Source: DASXMT01 sp036521415 (GTDB lineage: Bacteria > Actinomycetota > Acidimicrobiia > Acidimicrobiales > RAAP-2). From it: a stretch of DNA of 9,928 nucleotides. Position numbers and translations under genes: made by a program. This document shows positions 6,932 through 9,928 of the stretch, in pieces (the stretch's first letter is position 1; each line of letters opens with the position of its first letter). The DNA is taken from assembly GCA_036521415.1 (NCBI GenBank), contig DATDHU010000107.1:1-9928 (forward strand), given 5' to 3'. The notes beneath the pieces are model-generated. The model ran no database searches. It saw nothing but the letters and a program-made list of their open reading frames with translations, and had not been told where the DNA came from.

Positions 6932-7632
6932 GGCTCTCGGGGCAGACGGAGGGTGTAGCCCACACGCCGGATGGTGTGGATGAGCGGTGCTTCGTTTTCG
7001 TCGACCTTCTTGCGCAGGTAACTGATGTAGGTCTCGACGATGTTGGCGTCACCATTGAAGCCGTAGTCCCACACGTTGTCGAGAATCTCGGATTTGGACA
7101 TCACGCGGCGGGCGTTCTCGAGCAAGTACCGCAAGAGGTTGAACTCGGTGGCGGTCAACTCGATGGGGCGTTCCCGGCGCCACACCTCGTGCGTGTCGAT
7201 GTGCATGGTCAGGTCAGCGAAGGTGAGGATGGACGAGTCGGCGGCCAACACTTCTCGGGCCCGTCGCAAGACGGCGCCCACCCGGGCCATCAGTTCATCG
7301 ATGCTGAAGGGCTTGGTGACGTAGTCGTCCCCCATCGCCAACCCCTCCACCTTGTCCTCGGTGGTGTCGCGCGCCGTCAGGAAGACGATCGGCATCTGCT
7401 CACCCTGCTGGCGCAGGCGCCGGCACACCTCGTTGCCGTCCAAGTCGGGGAGCATCACATCGAGCATGACCAGATTCGGCCGGTACGTGCGCACCATCTC
7501 CAGTGCTTCCGCACCCGTAGCGGCCACCCCGACGTCATAGCCCTCAAAGGTGAGGGCGGCCGACAGGAGATCTGCGATGTTGGGCTCATCATCCACCACC
7601 AGGATCCGAGCCGTCGGGAGTTCGGTGGTCAC
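6928..7632 (-). CDS. OmpR/PhoB-family response regulator
   Basis: A 234-residue DNA-binding regulator. The receiver domain (about 8-122) has the acidic pocket VVDDE (D14, D15), phospho-acceptor D58 in VMLDVMLPDLDG, T86 in FLTARD and K107 in DDYVTKPFS. A winged-helix effector domain follows (about 130-232) with LTATEFNLLRYLLENARRVMSK and ETYISYLRKKVD, and ends in the typical IHTIRRVGYTLR. It belongs to the same broad group as mycobacterial PhoP and TcrX; the exact orthologue is not clear. The start is chosen as GTG 7632, because this GTG overlaps the upstream glycosyltransferase stop as GTGA and the receiver fold begins a few residues later. The adjacent GTG at 7635 is possible, and the open frame running to 7758 is an artefact of the overlapping gene. 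Confidence 0.92.
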   Translation of the reverse strand: MTTELPTARILVVDDEPNIADLLSAALTFEGYDVGVAATGAEALEMVRTYRPNLVMLDVMLPDLDGNEVCRRLRQQGEQMPIVFLTARDTTEDKVEGLAMGDDYVTKPFSIDELMARVGAVLRRAREVLAADSSILTFADLTMHIDTHEVWRRERPIELTATEFNLLRYLLENARRVMSKSEILDNVWDYGFNGDANIVETYISYLRKKVDENEAPLIHTIRRVGYTLRLPREP

Positions 7633-8450
7633 CACGGGCGGACCGGCTCTGCTGGTTCGGGCTCCGAATCGGACCCGCCGCCCATCTCCCCCGAGGTGGT
7701 CGGGACCGGATGGGATCGCCCGCGGCGAAGCCCCCGCCAGGCCCGCTTGATGGCCCACCAGGTCACCAGACCGAAGGCTTCGAAGACAATGAATGAGGAC
7801 ATCTTCGATTCGCCCGCCGCGCGGTCGATGAAGCTGATCGGCACTTCGGTGATCGACGCGCCATGCTGCTTGGCGCGGTAGGTCATCTCAATCTGGAACC
7901 CGTAGCCCTCGGCCCGGACGGTATCGAGGTCGAGGAGGCGAAGGATGCGGGCCGAGTAGGCGCGGAAACCGGCCGTGGCGTCGGCCACTCCCAGCCCGAG
8001 GACTCGCGTCGCATAGCGGTTGCCGCCGCGCGAGAGCAGCTCGCGATGCCAGGCCCATTTCGGACTGGAGCCACCGGCGACATAGCGCGACCCGATCGAC
8101 ACATCGAAGCCTTGGTCGAGGGGTGCGACGATGGAACGCAGGGCACCCGGGTCGTGGGAGAAGTCGGCGTCCATCTCCACGAAGGCGTCGTAACCCCGCT
8201 CGAGGCCCCAGGCGAATCCAGCCCGATAGGCGCTCCCCAATCCGGCTTTGGCCGGCCGGCCCAGGAGGTGCACGTCGGGCCGTTCGGCGGCCACGGCCCG
8301 GACCAGATCGCCCGTCCCGTCGGGACTGCCATCGTCGACCACCAGCAGCCCAGCTTCGGGCAGGGACTCGAGCGCTCGACGCAGCATCCGCACGATGTTC
8401 TCCGACTCGTTATAGGTCGGAATGACAACCAGGGGGCGCACGCTGGGCAT
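7629..8450 (-). CDS. ppm1: Polyprenol monophosphomannose synthase (GT2 family)
   Basis: A 273-residue GT2 glycosyltransferase of the Dpm1/Ppm1 type, which moves mannose from GDP-mannose to polyprenyl phosphate at the inner face of the membrane, making the lipid donor for lipoglycans and protein mannosylation. Motifs in order: VVIPTYNESENI (8-19), VVDDGSPDGTGDLV (37-50), the metal-binding VEMDADFSHDP (91-101), GSRYVAGG (120-127), and the acceptor-side FIDRAAGESKMS (207-218). The catalytic domain stands alone: there is no N-terminal acyltransferase (Lnt) domain as in Mycobacterium tuberculosis Ppm1, and no C-terminal multi-helix membrane domain; the C-terminal tail is Gly/Ser/Glu/Pro-rich. ATG at 8450 lies 18 nt after the AI-2E-type stop with no clear Shine-Dalgarno. 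The stop overlaps the regulator start by GTGA. GDP-mannose is assumed from family; other polyprenyl-phosphate sugar transferases are possible. Confidence 0.85.
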   Translation of the reverse strand: MPSVRPLVVIPTYNESENIVRMLRRALESLPEAGLLVVDDGSPDGTGDLVRAVAAERPDVHLLGRPAKAGLGSAYRAGFAWGLERGYDAFVEMDADFSHDPGALRSIVAPLDQGFDVSIGSRYVAGGSSPKWAWHRELLSRGGNRYATRVLGLGVADATAGFRAYSARILRLLDLDTVRAEGYGFQIEMTYRAKQHGASITEVPISFIDRAAGESKMSSFIVFEAFGLVTWWAIKRAWRGLRRGRSHPVPTTSGEMGGGSDSEPEPAEPVRPW

Positions 8451-8468
8451 TCTAGGAGATGGGCCTGC

Positions 8469-9617
8469 TCAGGAGAACTCGCCCGTTGGGACGACCTCGG
8501 TCGGGTCCGGCCCACGACGAACCTCCCGCACCACCACCTGGATGGCGCCACCGACGGGTATTCCGATGAGCGCGCCGACGAAGGTCCCCAGCCCAGCAGC
8601 CACGCGGCCCCCCAGTGTGGCGCCGATCAAGACGGCCAGGAGGACCCAGAAGGGGTTCAGGCGGACCGTCTTGCTCATGATGATCGGGTTGAGAATATGG
8701 TTCTCGACCTGCTGGTAGGCCAGGAACACCACCAGCATCACGATGCCGGCCGGAACCGAATGGATCGCCGCGATAATCACGACGGGCACCCCAGCAAGGA
8801 GGCCGCCGACCAGAGGCAGCAGGTCGACCAGGGCCACGAAGACGCCCAGGAGGAGGGCGAAGGGAACGCCGAGGATGGCCAGAGTGACCCCCACCACGAT
8901 GCCGGCAATCACCGAGGTCAGGAAATTCCCCAGCATGTAGCCGGTGACCGAGCGAATGGACTCATTGATGACCCGCTCGAGACGCAACGACGTGGCCGGG
9001 CTGAAGAGGTTGAGCAGCCCTCGCCACAAGCGGGGCGCTTCGAGCATGGCGAAAAGCGTCAGCACGGCGATGGTGGCCACCGTGACGAGGGAGGACAGGG
9101 CGGCCGCCCCGACCGAGAAGGCGGTGGCCGGCTTGAGCACCTTGGTCACCTGCTTGGTGATCTGCGATGATCCTTCGGAGAGGTACTTCTGCAGATGGAG
9201 CCGGAACACCAGCCGCCCGAGCGGCCCCCGACCCTTCCGGGCGTTTTTGACGAGATCGGGGATCTGGTGGCCGAAGTGGACGGCGGCCGTGACCAACGGG
9301 GAAGCGAAGAGATAGACCAAGCCGCCGAAGGCGACGAGGCCGATCAGGAAGACCATCGTGGTGGCGCCTCCGTGCGACATCCCACGACGCTTGAGGAACC
9401 GCGTGGCGGGGGTGAGCAGCAGGGCGAAGAAGAAAGCCACCACGACATAGAGGAGGATTTTCCGGAGCACCCAGATACCGACCAACAAGCCGGCGTTGAG
9501 ATCGAGGAGACCGATCACCACCAGGGTGCCCAGCACGACGGGGGCCAATTGGACACCGCGTCGATCGGCACTGCCGGACAGCCTCGAACGCCAGGTGTCC
9601 CCCCCCTCCTCGGCCAT
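8469..9617 (-). CDS. AI-2E/PerM-family membrane transporter
   Basis: A 382-residue multi-helix membrane protein of the UPF0118 family (PerM/TqsA/AI-2E transporter). Hydrophobic segments lie at about 25-40, 44-70, 86-108, 168-192, 230-262, 272-302 and 323-362, in the family pattern of paired N-terminal helices, a soluble linker (about 112-160) and a C-terminal bundle. The family blocks VDLLPLVGGLLAGVPVVI (264-281) and ENHILNPIIMSKTVRLNP (305-322) are present. Family members have been linked to autoinducer-2 export and to Na+/H+ antiport, so the substrate is not predictable here. It is the first gene of the leftward unit leading into ppm1 and the two-component pair. The start ATG at 9617 has no Shine-Dalgarno. 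It is divergent from the YbhN-like gene. Confidence 0.85.
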   Translation of the reverse strand: MAEEGGDTWRSRLSGSADRRGVQLAPVVLGTLVVIGLLDLNAGLLVGIWVLRKILLYVVVAFFFALLLTPATRFLKRRGMSHGGATTMVFLIGLVAFGGLVYLFASPLVTAAVHFGHQIPDLVKNARKGRGPLGRLVFRLHLQKYLSEGSSQITKQVTKVLKPATAFSVGAAALSSLVTVATIAVLTLFAMLEAPRLWRGLLNLFSPATSLRLERVINESIRSVTGYMLGNFLTSVIAGIVVGVTLAILGVPFALLLGVFVALVDLLPLVGGLLAGVPVVIIAAIHSVPAGIVMLVVFLAYQQVENHILNPIIMSKTVRLNPFWVLLAVLIGATLGGRVAAGLGTFVGALIGIPVGGAIQVVVREVRRGPDPTEVVPTGEFS

Positions 9618-9632
9618 ACAACCAGCATGGCA

Positions 9633-9647
9633 GCTTCACGTGCAAGC
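9633..9647. promoter_or_regulatory. Quasi-palindrome in the divergent intergenic region
   Basis: GCTT-CACGTG-C-AAGC has a perfect CACGTG core with GCTT/AAGC flanks offset by one base. It lies between the starts of the leftward AI-2E-type gene (9617) and the rightward YbhN-like gene, where a shared operator could sit. A TTGACC on the minus strand at 9657-9652 might be a -35 box for the AI-2E gene, but no well-spaced -10 is seen. Confidence 0.2.
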
Positions 9648-9656
9648 ATGAGGTCA

Positions 9657-9928
9657 ATGGACGTGGCAGGCCCCGAGGAAGCGCCCCCGGCCAAACGCCG
9701 CTGGATTCCCCGCAACGTGAAGATCACCCTGATGGTCGTGATCTTGTTCTTTGTGGGCGAGTACATCCTCTTGCCCGAACTGGCCAGCGCGCGCAAAGAG
9801 TTCCACCAGCTGAGCCACCTCAATTTTCTCTGGCTGATCCTCGGGGCCATGTTGGAGTTCGCCTCGCTCGCCGCGTATGCGCAGTTGACCCACTCGGTGC
9901 TCTCCCCCGGTGCCCCCAGCCGCTTCCG
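9657..9928 (+). CDS. YbhN/LPG-synthase-like integral membrane protein, 3'-truncated
   Basis: The frame is open to the right edge; about 90 residues are visible. After a short charged N-terminus (PPAKRRWIPRNVK) comes a membrane helix ITLMVVILFFVGEYILLPEL, then LASARKEFHQLSHLNFLWL and a second helix LILGAMLEFASLAAYAQLTH. This pattern is typical of the N-terminal helices of the lysylphosphatidylglycerol synthase transmembrane/UPF0104 (YbhN) family, flippase-like membrane proteins in lipid or polyprenol-lipid metabolism. In-frame ATG codons at 9627 and 9648 are alternative starts; none has a good Shine-Dalgarno, so the start is uncertain. Its position next to polyprenol-phosphate-mannose synthase suits a role in lipid-linked sugar handling, but that is inference from context. 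Confidence 0.6.
   Translation, partial: MDVAGPEEAPPAKRRWIPRNVKITLMVVILFFVGEYILLPELASARKEFHQLSHLNFLWLILGAMLEFASLAAYAQLTHSVLSPGAPSRF

Noticed and set aside
7633..7758. Upstream extension of the response regulator
   Set aside because: It lies within the ppm1 C-terminal coding region in another frame and precedes the receiver domain with low-complexity residues; the GTGA overlap gives a better start.
7863..9170. Long plus-strand open frame (435 codons) opposite the AI-2E-type gene and ppm1
   Set aside because: The product is His/Gln/Asp/Gly-rich with no recognisable motif, while the minus strand carries two complete, well-conserved proteins. It is a GC-rich antisense shadow.

Overview
The window is GC-rich, densely packed bacterial DNA, most likely from a high-GC actinobacterium (Actinomycetota). 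The evidence is a mycothiol synthase fragment (mycothiol is the actinobacterial thiol), menaquinone genes, a DUF222/HNH gene of the 13E12 type that is abundant in actinobacteria, and at least two genes that look leaderless (a TANNNT box exactly 7 nt before GTG). The protein flavour would suit Acidimicrobiia or a similar deep lineage, but this is a guess without a search. I see no tRNA, rRNA, CRISPR array, insertion sequence or phage gene.

Layout. 1-678 (+): 3' part of mshD. 691-1401 (-): a VIT1/CCC1-type metal transporter, convergent with mshD; the two stop codons lie in one 7-bp-stem hairpin. 1402-1582: a divergent regulatory region with two leaderless-type promoters, a perfect 14-bp palindrome and a larger imperfect inverted repeat. 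1583-2854 (+): DUF222/HNH protein. 2962-5416 (+): a tight cluster of a MaoC-like hydratase, menG and menF; menG starts 2 nt after the hydratase stop and menF overlaps menG by ATGA. 9617-5399 (-): a four-gene set read leftward, in order AI-2E/PerM-type membrane protein, polyprenol-phosphate-mannose synthase, OmpR/PhoB response regulator and sensor histidine kinase. The last two junctions are 4-base GTGA overlaps, and the kinase end overlaps the menF end by 18 bp. 9648 or 9657-9928 (+): the start of a YbhN/LPG-synthase-like membrane protein, cut by the window edge and divergent from the AI-2E gene.

How the genes may work together. menG and menF are the last and first dedicated steps of classical menaquinone synthesis and appear to be translated together. 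The coupling of a mannosyl-lipid donor synthase to a two-component system suggests, by inference only, an envelope-related regulon or simply co-transcription. Most of the window is ordinary chromosomal housekeeping and envelope content. I do not see an undescribed defence or mobile system. The most interesting parts are the compact regulatory architecture at 1402-1582 and the translationally coupled ppm1/two-component unit.
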